From Agrostemma githago (taxonomy: Eukaryota; Streptophyta; Magnoliopsida; Caryophyllales; Caryophyllaceae): 64,000 nucleotides of DNA. The position numbers and the translations under genes were made by a program. Positions 11,289 through 20,181 of this stretch are shown piece by piece; position 1 is the first letter of the stretch; every line of letters begins with the position of its first letter. The notes beneath the pieces are model-generated. The model was not told the DNA's origin. It saw only the letters and a list, made by a program, of their open reading frames with translations, and ran no database searches. The DNA is taken from assembly GCA_958450325.1 (NCBI GenBank), contig OY288261.1:10011113-10075112 (forward strand), written 5' to 3'.

Positions 11289-12048
11289 GTGCATTAGAGA
11301 AAATAAAGACTATGGAAGATATGCGGATGATATCAAGCGTGATCCTTACTCCAAATAATCAAGAACAATCTTCTCATATTTGGCAACAAAATGAATGAGT
11401 ATCAAGGTTGATTTGATATTTATTTCATGGGAGATATGCGTGAGATCTACCACCCAAATAAGGAGGCAATCTTCTTTTAATTAGGAAGTAAGAATAATAA
11501 TTATATCTTCAATATCATTCCAAGATATACCTAGGATAAGATATTATATTATCTTGATTAATTACTAGTTTTAAATTTGATTAGTATCTCGTAAAATATT
11601 CGAGATTATATTTGTGTAAGGCTATAAAAACCACCTTCCATGTTAGCATTATTCATTGAACGATTAAGCAATAAAAATTTCAGCAATGTTTCGATTTTAA
11701 ATCAACTCTTGTTTTTTATATTTCGATAAAGTACTTCGAAATCGCGTTGAGGAATTGGTGCGCCAATCTCTACGTTATTAGTTTCGGATTCAAGGTCGAA
11801 TTCGGGCTAAATATCTTTGGTTACGTTTGTTTTTATTTCATCACAAAAATCCTTATGTAATTCAAAATATTTTCTTTCCTAAAATAAGCGTGTCCCTAAC
11901 GTCTAAATCCGGAAAGACCCTAACCACGAACCAAGGTTACATTAACCTTAGTTCAACTTCACTCCAAAATCCACGTCATCACTCAAGGTTACATTAACCT
12001 TCGACCCAAATTCATTTCTTAATCTAAACCGCTTCCGCATTCGCATCA
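11144..12048 (+). repeat. 3' LTR of the chromovirus-like element (905 bp)
   Basis: It starts TGATACGAG directly after the purine run AAGAAGGAGGGGA (11131-11143) and ends TTCGCATCA, giving TGAT...ATCA termini. A TATA box (CTATAAAAA) is at about 11622-11630. Near the 3' end a short dyad, AAGGTTACATTAACCTT, occurs twice about 50 bp apart. No second LTR is visible to confirm the limits. Confidence 0.65.
11622..11630 (+). promoter_or_regulatory. LTR TATA box of the chromovirus-like element
   Basis: GGCTATAAAAACC is an unusually good plant TATA box for this AT-rich context, placed mid-LTR. Confidence 0.45.
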
Positions 12049-12054
12049 ATGTTG

Positions 12055-12180
12055 TAGGATCACAGTCATTATGTTGTAGGATCACACCGTTTATGTTGTA
12101 TAGTCACACAGTTAAAGTTGTATAGTCACACTCATTATGGTGTACAATCATGCAGTTGTATAGTCATTGTAGTCACATAT
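12055..12180. repeat. Motif array A, left arm
   Basis: Consecutive variants of TATAGTCACACTCATTATG, each preceded by GTTG, with GGATCACA and GTACAATCA variants. It mirrors 17395-17525 in the right arm. Confidence 0.8.
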
Positions 12181-12229
12181 TTAGTTGTGTTGTATGATTT
12201 AGATTGATTGTGTGTTTTGTTGCAGCGAA

Positions 12230-12376
12230 ATGGTTGGTGGAAAGAGGAATGTTTGTAAAAGGGGCGGTGAGAAGAAGGTCGTGGAAGATACAGCGACCGA
12301 CCACGTAATTGGACAATGTATTGTTGCGAACGTACCAGAGACCATCGTTAAACTCTTGAGTATTTATATGGGATAA
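12230..12376 (+). CDS. Unknown ~48-residue reading frame, left palindrome arm
   Basis: I do not recognise this protein. It starts MVGGKRNV, is Lys/Arg-rich at first, then has TDHVIGQ and PETIVKLL. It is preceded by TTTTGTTGCAG, a good splice-acceptor sequence, so it may be a terminal exon. A mirrored copy lies at 17332-17165. Relative to that copy an extra G at the YMG codon causes an early stop. Function is unknown; it could be a captured host exon or a decayed part of the element's own gene. Confidence 0.35.
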   Translation: MVGGKRNVCKRGGEKKVVEDTATDHVIGQCIVANVPETIVKLLSIYMG

Positions 12377-12614
12377 AATGTTTGCTTTAGGATGAACGTA
12401 CTATATGTAAAGGATGTTTGGTGGGTTAGAATGTTTTTATGTTTGACGTACTATAGGTAAAGGATGGACTTTTTCTAATGTAAATATATTTTCATCGCTA
12501 TTTTCTGGTTTCATAATTAATCACGCGAGGTCTATAGCAAAATCACTTATCCTTTCACCTTTAAAACCACACAGCTGTGCACCAATTGGTTTGTAGCCAA
12601 AAGTGGTCGTATTT

Positions 12615-12850
12615 GTATAGTCACATTCGCCTTGTTGTATAGTCACACTCGCTGTGTTGTATAGTCACACTGCTAATATTGTATAATCGGGATAAATTTT
12701 TGTTTTTTTATTTTGTATAGTCACACTCGTCATGCAGTAGAATCACACTCATTATGTTGTAGAATCACACTTATTTTGTGCGTAATGTCAAACGTCAACA
12801 TAATGAGTGTGACTATACAGCATAATGAGTGTGACTATACAACTAAAAGT
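12615..12850. repeat. Motif array B, left arm, with orientation switch
   Basis: Copies of TATAGTCACACTC run forward from 12615 to about 12775. The motif then appears in inverted orientation (AATGAGTGTGACTATAC) from 12800 to 12850. The switch is bridged by a short non-motif stretch around GACGTT. It is mirrored at 16725-16935. Confidence 0.75.
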
Positions 12851-13566
12851 GTGTGACCTTGCAATTCTGCAAGAACACTAGCACAAAATGAGTTGTTCTT
12901 TTTTTTAATTAACATATGTTTACAGTCAATCAAAATAATATTTCTAACTAGAACATATATTAATTAGATTATTTTTTTGTTGGATGAATGAAGTTGGAAG
13001 ATGAAGTTGTTCTTTTTTTTGGATGAACGAATCTTAAATATGAAGAAATTCTTCTTTTTTTGTTGGATGAATCGAAGTCGCTCATTTTACGTCTAACAAT
13101 CACCTGTTGTAATATTTGTGATAGGAGAGTATAACGTTTCAGTAATTTTTCGAAGTTTTAAATGCGTCTTACAAACAAGAAATCAACTATAGAATAAATC
13201 AACATGAATGGAGGTTGAATATTTAATGAATGTTTATATACTTTTGTATGTGATTAATACTTTCATTTTTTTTAGAATGTCGTTACTGAGGTCACAGTCG
13301 TCCATTCATCCATATTCAACTTTCAATTTTTTTTTTTGGATAATGAAGATGAATAATTTTATAAATACCAAAAAAAAGAAGGTAAGAAAAAAAACAATCA
13401 TGAAGATGAAGATGATTAAACGAATGATACCTTAATCCAAGGTATTCTACAACTGCGTGATTCTACCACACAGCGAGTGTGACTATACAGCATGATGAGT
13501 GTGACTATACAACTGAATATGTGGCTACAATGAGTGTACATCTGCGTGATTCTACAACATAATGAG

Positions 13567-13958
13567 TGTTGGGAAATAAGTGCCTTGCAATTGTCCTTTT
13601 GGATCTCGGATTGCTTTCCGACCTGAATTTGTTTAATTAGGAAAATTTCCTAATTAATATCTGATTGATTAGAGTTTCCTAATCAATATCTGAGTATCTG
13701 ACCTAGGATTTCCTATTGTATAGAGTTTTCTAATCTGTTTAGGGTTTCTGTTTAGGTTGAGAGTATTATATAAACTCTCATACCCTTACCCTAAGAATTA
13801 TGATATCAGTCTGAAATCTGTAACCTCTCCTCAAATTAATAAAACTGTTCCCTCCTTCTGCCCGTGGATGTAGCTAACTGCGTGTTATGAACCACGTAAA
13901 TCTGTCTGTCTCTTGATTTTACGTTCTTATTTGTTTGTCTTTCTCTTCCGTTATAACA
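13567..13958 (+). repeat. 5' LTR of the small copia element
   Basis: 392 bp, TGTTGGGAAATAAG at the start and TTATAACA at the end. TATTATATAAAC near 13766-13778 is a likely TATA box. Confidence 0.95.
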
Positions 13959-13961
13959 AAC

Positions 13962-13973
13962 TGGTATCAAAGC
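13962..13973 (+). promoter_or_regulatory. Primer binding site for initiator tRNA-Met
   Basis: TGGTATCAAAGC matches the usual plant copia site TGGTATCAGAGC at all but one base and lies three bases after the LTR. Confidence 0.85.
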
Positions 13974-14000
13974 TTTAGGTTCTTCCGATCTGTGAGAAAG

Positions 14001-14480
14001 ATGTTTGGGTTGAGCGTTAAAATTGAGAATTTTGATAGGAGGAATAGTTTTAGTCTGTGGCAGATCAAGATGCGGGCGTTGTTAAAGCAACAGAGATGGT
14101 GGACGCCATTCGTGAAGAAAGACGACACAGTCACCGCTGAGATGGTCGTTTGGGAGGAGAGTACAGTCTGTCTGATGATATCATCACTGAAATCGATGGA
14201 AGATAGAAGTAGTAGTGGTAGTACTGATAAACAGGTGGAGCAGCAGGTAACTCTTGATGAGAGTGAAGCAAAGTCTGAAGATCAACCACTACAGTCTGAA
14301 TCTGAATCTAAACCACCAGTTTCTTCATTACCAGTTCAGAAGCAGCAGAGTTTGGCTCGTGAGTGGTCAATCAAGTTTCGGAACATGTATGGTTATGAAG
14401 ATGAGGTGGGTCTGTCTGATCTGTTTCCGGATAGTAAGTTCCAACGTGGTTTGGGCTTGCTATATTTTGGAAATATCTGA
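14001..14480 (+). pseudogene. Truncated copia gag
   Basis: The first ATG is 14001. The N-terminus (KIENFDRRNSFSLWQIKM, then RALLKQQ) matches the start of copia Gag. After about 55 residues the family resemblance ends and an acidic, Ser/Gln-rich stretch follows. A short tail then ends at 14478-14480. No zinc knuckle, protease, integrase or reverse transcriptase is present, so replication would depend on another element. It may be a translated mini-Gag or simply an internal-deletion remnant. Confidence 0.6.
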
Positions 14481-14529
14481 TTGCCCTTTGTTGGGCAATA
14501 TCTGAGGCAGGAGGGGGAGATGAGTTTTA

Positions 14530-14735
14530 TTTCGGGTACATCTGGCATTCGTTGGAGTGCATCTGGTACATCTGTCTGATTGAGGAGATTTCTGATACAT
14601 CTAATATGGCATTCTTTGGAGTGCATCTGGTACATCTGTCTGATTGAGGAGATTTCTTATAAATCTGATATGGCATTCTTTGGAGTGCGTCTGGTAATCT
14701 GATCTGCCATTCGCTGGAGTGCATCTGTCTGATCT
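14530..14735. repeat. Tandem repeat in the copia interior
   Basis: Three to four units of about 65 bp share GGAGTGCATCTGGTACATC and TGATTGAGGAGATTTCT. They lie between gag and the polypurine tract. Confidence 0.75.
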
Positions 14736-14767
14736 GACTGTGAGACAATTCAAGTCAAGGTGGAGAT

Positions 14768-15160
14768 TGTTAGGAAATAAGTGCCTTGCAATTGTCCTTT
14801 TGGATCTCGAATTGGTTTCCGACCTGAATCTGTTTAATTAGGAAAGTTTCATAATTAATATCTGATTGATTAGAGTTTCCTAATCAATATCTGAGTATCT
14901 AACCTAGGATTTTCTATTGTATAGGGTTTCCTAATCTGTTTAGGGTTTCTGTTTAGGTTGAGAGTATTATATAAACTCTCATACCCTTACCCTAAGAATT
15001 ATGATATCAGTCTGAAATCTATAACCTCTCCTCAAATTAATAAAACTGTCCCCTCCTTCTGCCCGTGGATGTAGCTAACTGGGTGTTAGTGAACCACGTA
15101 AATCTGTTTGTCTCTCGATTTTACGTTCTTATTTGTTCGTCTTTCTCTTCCGTTATAACA
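14768..15160 (+). repeat. 3' LTR of the small copia element
   Basis: 393 bp, TGTTAGGAAATAAG to TTATAACA, followed by the ATGAG duplication at 15161-15165. Confidence 0.95.
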
Positions 15161-15535
15161 ATGAGTGTGACTATGCAACCTAATGAGTGTGACTATGCAA
15201 CTGAAAGTGTGTGACCTTGCAATTCTGTAAGAACATTACGCATGATGAAGATGATGATAGGATGAAGATGAAGATGTTCTACAAAAAACTTCCGTCATTC
15301 GTCAAGATTGAAGATGATGTTCTTATTTTTTGTTGGATGAATGAAGATTGAAGATGGAGAAAAAAAAATTTGTTGAATGAATGAATTTTGAAGATGGGGA
15401 TGTTTTTTTTGTTGAATGAATGAATGGATCTTGAAGATGATGATGTTTTTTTGTTTAATAGATGGAGATGAAGATGAGAGAGCATCAAGTTGTAAGGAGA
15501 GAGAATAAAAAGTGAGAGTTTGATTGAGGAGAGGG

Positions 15536-15695
15536 TTGCTTCCTTCTCTCCACTGCTGCGAAGTGTGATTGAGGGGAGGGTTACTTCCCTCTCTCCACTG
15601 CTACTGTGTCAGTTTACTGTCTTCTTTTTTTTAACACATCATCCATCTAAGCCATCTATTTAACCCAAAATCAAGGGTCAACATCACAACTTCTC
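15536..15695. other. Centre of the palindrome
   Basis: About 160 bp with no match in the opposite arm. It contains two copies of a CTTCC-CTCTCCACTGCT phrase, a T run and an AACCC-rich stretch. The sequence resembles the tail at 18640-18745 (a poly-T/poly-A junction near GGGAAGT), so it may be where two element ends met. Confidence 0.4.
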
Positions 15696-16024
15696 CCCTC
15701 AATCAAACTCTCACTCCTTACCACTACTCTCACTACTTACCACTTGATGTTCTCTCATCTCTCTCATCTTCATCTTCATCTATCAAACAAAAAAAGCATC
15801 ATCATCTTCAACATTCATTCATTCATTCAACAAAAAAAATCCGCATCTTCAAAATTCATTCATTCAACAAAAAAAAGTTTCTTTATCATCAAGCTTCATT
15901 CATCCAACAAAAAATAAGAACATCTTCATCTTCAAGCTTGATGAATGGCGAAAGTTTGATGAACATCTTCATCTTCATCCTATCATCATCTTCATCATGC
16001 GTAATGTTTTTGCAGAATTGCCAA

Positions 16025-16195
16025 GTCACACACTTTCAGTTGTATAGTCACACTCATTATGTTTTATAGTCACACTCATTATGTTTTAGAATCACGCAGC
16101 TGTACACTCATTGTAGTCACATATTCAGGTTATAGTCACACTCATTATGCTGTATAGTCACACTCGCTATATTGTAGAATCACGCAGCTGTAGAA
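16025..16195. repeat. Motif array, right arm near the centre
   Basis: Five to six copies of TATAGTCACACTCATTATG or the TAGAATCACGCAGC variant. It mirrors the array split by the copia insertion (13465-13566 plus 15161-15235). Confidence 0.75.
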
Positions 16196-16724
16196 TACCT
16201 TGGGATTAAGGTATCATTTGTTTAATCATCTTCATCTTCATGCTTGTTTTATTTTTCATACTTTTTTTTGTATTTATAAAAGTATTCATCTTCATTTTCA
16301 AAAAAAAAAATGAAAGTTGAATATGAATGAATGGACGAATGTGACTTTCCTCAGTAACGACATTCTAAAAAAATGAAAGTATTAATCACATTCAAAAGTA
16401 TTTGAACATTCATTAAATATTCAACCTTCATTCATGTTGGTTTATTTTATAGTTGATTTCTTGTTTGTAAGACGCATTTAAAACTTCGAAAAATTACTGA
16501 AACGTTATACTCTCCTATCACAAATATTACAACAGGTGATTGTTAGATGTAAAATGAGCGACTTCGATTCATCCAACAAAAAAAGAAGAATTTCTTCATC
16601 TTCAAGATTCGTTCATAAAAAAAATAGTTAGAAATATTATTTTGATTGACTGTAAAAATATTTTAATTAAAAAAAAGAACAACTCATTTTGTGCGTAAAG
16701 TTCTTGCAGAATTACAAGGTCACA

Positions 16725-16935
16725 CACTTTCAGTTGTATAGTCACACTCATTATGCTGTATAGTCACACTCATTATGTTGACGTTTGACATCACGCACAA
16801 AATGAGTGTTATTCTACAACTTAATGAGTGTGATTCTACTGCATGACGAGTGTGACTATACAAAATGAAAAACCAAAATCGAGTGTGACTATATAACATA
16901 GCGAGTGTGACTATATACAACAAGGCGAATGTGAG
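16725..16935. repeat. Motif array, right arm, with orientation switch
   Basis: Forward copies up to about 16780, then inverted copies up to about 16935, joined through TGACGTTTGACATCACGCAC. It mirrors 12615-12850. Confidence 0.75.
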
Positions 16936-17164
16936 TATACAAATACGACCACTTTTGGCTACAAACCAAATGGTGCACAGTACAGCTACGTGATTTTAAA
17001 GGTGAAAGGATAAATGATTTTGATATAGACCTCGCATGATTAATTATGAAACCAGAAAATAGCGATGAAAATATATTTACATTAGAAAAAGTCCATTCTT
17101 TACCTATAGGACGTCAAACATAAAAATATTCTAACCCACCCAACATCCTTTACATATAGTACGT

Positions 17165-17332
17165 TCATCCTAAAGCAAACATTTTATCCATATAAACATT
17201 CAAGAGCTTAACGATGGTCTCCGGTACGTGCACAACAATACGTTGTCCAATAACGTGGTCGGTCGTTGTATATTCAACGATCTTCTTCTTCCTACCACCC
17301 CTTTTACCTACATTCCTCTTTCCACCAGCCAT
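17165..17332 (-). CDS. Unknown 55-residue reading frame, right palindrome arm
   Basis: Mirrored partner of 12230-12376. It starts MAGGKRNVGKRGGRKKK and continues through TDHVIGQ and HVPETIVKLL to a stop at 17165-17167. It is preceded by TTTTGTCGCAG. It differs from the left copy at about a dozen residues, several conservative, and is longer at the C-terminus because it lacks the left copy's extra base. The basic start could bind nucleic acid or target the nucleus; that is only inference. I cannot assign a family. Confidence 0.35.
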   Translation of the reverse strand: MAGGKRNVGKRGGRKKKIVEYTTTDHVIGQRIVVHVPETIVKLLNVYMDKMFALG

Positions 17333-17525
17333 TTCGCTGCGACAAAACACACTATCAATCTAAATCACACAATGAATATGACTACACAACTGAATATGTG
17401 ACTACAATGATTGTACAGCTGCGTGATTGTATAGCATAATGAGTGTGACTATACAACTTTAACTGTGTGACTATACAACATAAACGGTGTGATCCTACAA
17501 CATAATGACTGTGATCCTACAACAT

Positions 17526-18660
17526 AACGAGTGTGACTATACAACTTCAATTGTGTGACTATACAACCTAATCTATGTGACTATACTTCTAAATTATACT
17601 TATTTATACTTCAATCATCATTGGCAAAGATTTTGTGTGATTCTACAATACAATGAGTGTGACTATACAACATCAACTGTTTGACTATACAACCTAAAGT
17701 ATGTGACTACAAAACTGAAACCATAAAATGGAAAATAAAAGCAATACAGTTCATTATACTTCAATCATCATTAACAAAGTCACATTCATAATTAGAAAGA
17801 TAATTATTATACCTATGAATCAGAGCAAATTATCTAAACATTCATTAAATATTCAACATTCATTCATCCATATTCAACCTTCATTTATTTTTTGAATAAT
17901 GAAGATGAATAATTTTATGAATACAAAAAAAAAGGTATGAAAAATAAAAAATCAAGCATGAAGATGAAGATGATTAAACGCATGGTACCTTAATCCAAGG
18001 TATTCTACAGGTGCATGATTCTACAACATAGCGAGTGTGACTATACAACTGAATATGTGACTACAATAAGTGTACAGATGCGTGATTCTACAACCTAATG
18101 AGTGTGACTATACAACTGAAAGTGTATGACCTTGCAATTCTGTAAGAACAATACGCACTAAATGACTTGTTCATCTTCATCTTCAACATTCATTCATCTC
18201 ACAAAAAAAGAACAACTTCATCTTCAAACTTCATCTTAAAGATGAAATTGTTTTTTTTTTTGTGAATAATGAAGATGAATAATTTTATAAATATCAAAAA
18301 AAAAATATGAAAAATAAAAAGAAGCATGAAGATGAATATGATGATGATGAAGAAAAAGAAGCATGAAGATGAAGATGATGAAGAAAAAGAAGCATGAAGA
18401 TGAAGATGATGAAGATGAAGCATGAACATACCTTCGTATGATGATCAGAGTTACTGACGGAGTATGTTGTGTTAAAAACGGAGTATGGTCGGAGTAGTTG
18501 ACGGAGTGTGATCGGAGTATTAATGGAGATTATTTGTTCGGGTTTTGTTAGAGAGAGATGAATTGAGTTGGGAAATGAATTGAAAATAAGGGAATTGGGA
18601 AGGGTATGAGGGAAGTAATGTAGAGATTGATTTGGGTGAGGGGATGTTTGGCAGCCTTAT
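17526..18660. repeat. Sequence beyond the right arm: more motif arrays and a third, direct copy
   Basis: Motif arrays continue at 17526-17720. From about 17830 to 18165 the sequence repeats, in direct orientation, the left-arm stretch from about 13215 across the copia insertion to 15235, including the GGTATTCTAC and CTTGCAATTCTG landmarks. It ends in AT-rich DNA and a poly-T/poly-A junction near 18670. This shows the palindrome is part of a larger composite. Confidence 0.6.
18306..18424. repeat. GAAGATGAAGATGATGAAG-type tandem repeat
   Basis: Two full ~39-bp units containing GAAGAAAAAGAAGCATGAAG, plus partial ones. On the other strand they read as CATCTTCATC runs, as in the palindrome's central flanks. 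Confidence 0.75.
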
Positions 18661-18744
18661 GACAGTTTTTTTTTTTTAAAAAAAAAAATTGAAGGCCAAG
18701 ATTAAGACTAAGAGACTATTGGGAAGTTATTAACTCCCTTGATC

Positions 18745-19048
<304 letters not shown>

Positions 19049-19649
19049 GGCCAATAGCAATGGGGGCTAATAAGAAGTTCCATACAAAATAAGGAACTTT
19101 TTACCCATTGTTGCACATCTAAGGAGCTTCTTATTAAGAATTTGGTTTCTAAAACTAAGAACCAATTTCATAAATAAAGGAGAAGAGGGGATTGGGTGGT
19201 TTACCAAAGATTGAAGATATGCTTGGAAATAATTCATTTTTTTTTTCTCTCTCCATATTTTCTTTCTTTTTCCTCTTTAAAAGTCTCTTTTTGTTTTGTT
19301 TTATTCTTTGTTTTTTTTTCATTTAATTGTTTCTTCTTGAATGTCCAATTTTCAAGCATTATTTTATACTTAATTATGTAATTCGTATTTTATTCAATTA
19401 ACCAAAATCTATAAAAATGTTATTGAGTTAATTTTACACAACTATAAATATTTAATTAATGTTTAGATATTGAAAGTTAGATTTGCTGGTAATTAAATAA
19501 AATAATGATCAAAAGACAATTGATTCCACTAAAAAAATAGTATGAAACTTCAACCATTGAGGTAAAACTACAAAAGTTTCATACATAATATAATATATTG
19601 ATGTGGTAATAAAAAATATGGTAAGGAACTCTTACCATTGCTTTTGCCC
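19049..19649. mobile_element. PIF/Harbinger-type MITE upstream of the receptor kinase
   Basis: Termini GGCCAATAGCAATGG and (inverted) GGGCAAAAGCAATGG match at 12 of 15 bases and are flanked by TTA on both sides (19046-19048 and 19650-19652), the Harbinger duplication. The 601-bp interior is AT-rich with no transposase. It lies about 0.5 kb upstream of the kinase start. Confidence 0.6.
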
Positions 19650-19652
19650 TTA

Positions 19653-20181
19653 GGTAGCGAAGTTTGTTTTAATGCCAATCCATCCCACTTTGCCCACAAA
19701 AGGAACCCCGGTAGCATACTCACTATAGTAGTAGTAAGTAGCAGTAGTAGTAGTATCGAATAATAATATTTTGCATGATGTATACGTTGAATCAGCGATT
19801 GATCAAGTCAACCACTTTTTAAAACTTACTCCATCCCCTATTATTAATTAATGTGTCTTTGACCTTCAAACTTCAACCTCCCCTCCTCCTTCTGCTTCTT
19901 CTTCTTCGTCTTCTTCTCTCTCCATATCTGAATGGAACAGGAGTTCGGTGATCATTAATGTGCCTTGGTGTTTCGCTCACATTTTCACACTCTTTCACTC
20001 TTATCAAAGCCTCAACTTTTTCTTTTTTCTATCTTCCCAACTTCTCCCATGCCACCATAAATTCTCTCATTACTTCCATCACCTATGTTTTACCCACTTC
20101 CCATAATTTCATTCACAAATCCCACTACTATAATGCTCTACTACATTTACTAACTTGAACTTGAAACCCACCCCAAAAAAG
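19653..20181 (+). promoter_or_regulatory. Upstream / 5' untranslated region of the receptor kinase gene
   Basis: It has a short TAG repeat (19724-19755), a CT-rich pyrimidine patch (19876-19930, CTTCTTCTTC type) typical of plant core promoters, and no clear TATA box; ACTATAATG near 20125 is the nearest candidate. The ATG at 20182 sits in AAAAAGATGGCG, a favourable plant context. Confidence 0.5.

Larger units (their letters stand above)
8018..12048 (+). mobile_element. Chromovirus-like Ty3/gypsy element (3' half), interrupted by Athila
   Basis: The visible part runs from inside the protease through reverse transcriptase, RNase H and integrase to a 905-bp 3' LTR. The missing 5' half should lie left of the Athila insertion. 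The right border at 12048 coincides exactly with the point where the palindrome's left arm begins, so this element inserted into the palindrome; the predicted duplication is ATGTT (12049-12053). The polyprotein frame running into the LTR suggests a CRM-like chromovirus, but I see no chromodomain and the clade is tentative. Confidence 0.75.
13567..15160 (+). mobile_element. Small non-autonomous copia-type element with matching LTRs
   Basis: LTRs at 13567-13958 and 14768-15160 flank a 0.8-kb interior. The target duplication ATGAG is perfect (13562-13566 and 15161-15165). The primer site begins one base after the LTR, and a polypurine tract (AAGGTGGAGAT, 14757-14767) precedes the second LTR. By eye the LTRs differ at about 17 positions plus one indel (roughly 4%). 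It splits the left arm of the palindrome within a motif copy. Confidence 0.95.
12049..17525. mobile_element. Giant near-palindrome, FoldBack-like element
   Basis: The left arm (12049 to ~15535, minus the copia insertion at 13567-15165) and the right arm (~15696-17525) are inverted copies of about 1.85-1.9 kb each. They surround a centre of ~160 bp. The same landmarks occur in mirrored order: motif arrays, a mini reading frame, a block on regulatory-looking AT-rich DNA, more motif arrays, and GATGAAGAT-rich DNA near the centre. The arms differ by scattered substitutions and small indels. No transposase was found. Long inverted arms full of short subterminal repeats suggest a non-autonomous FoldBack or Mutator-type element, but the true termini are not identified because the left end is cut by the chromovirus insertion. 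Confidence 0.7.

Noticed and set aside
12055..18135. Regularly repeated short motifs resembling a CRISPR array
   Set aside because: Repeats occur in both orientations with variable spacing and no unique spacers, in a plant transposon context; no cas genes.
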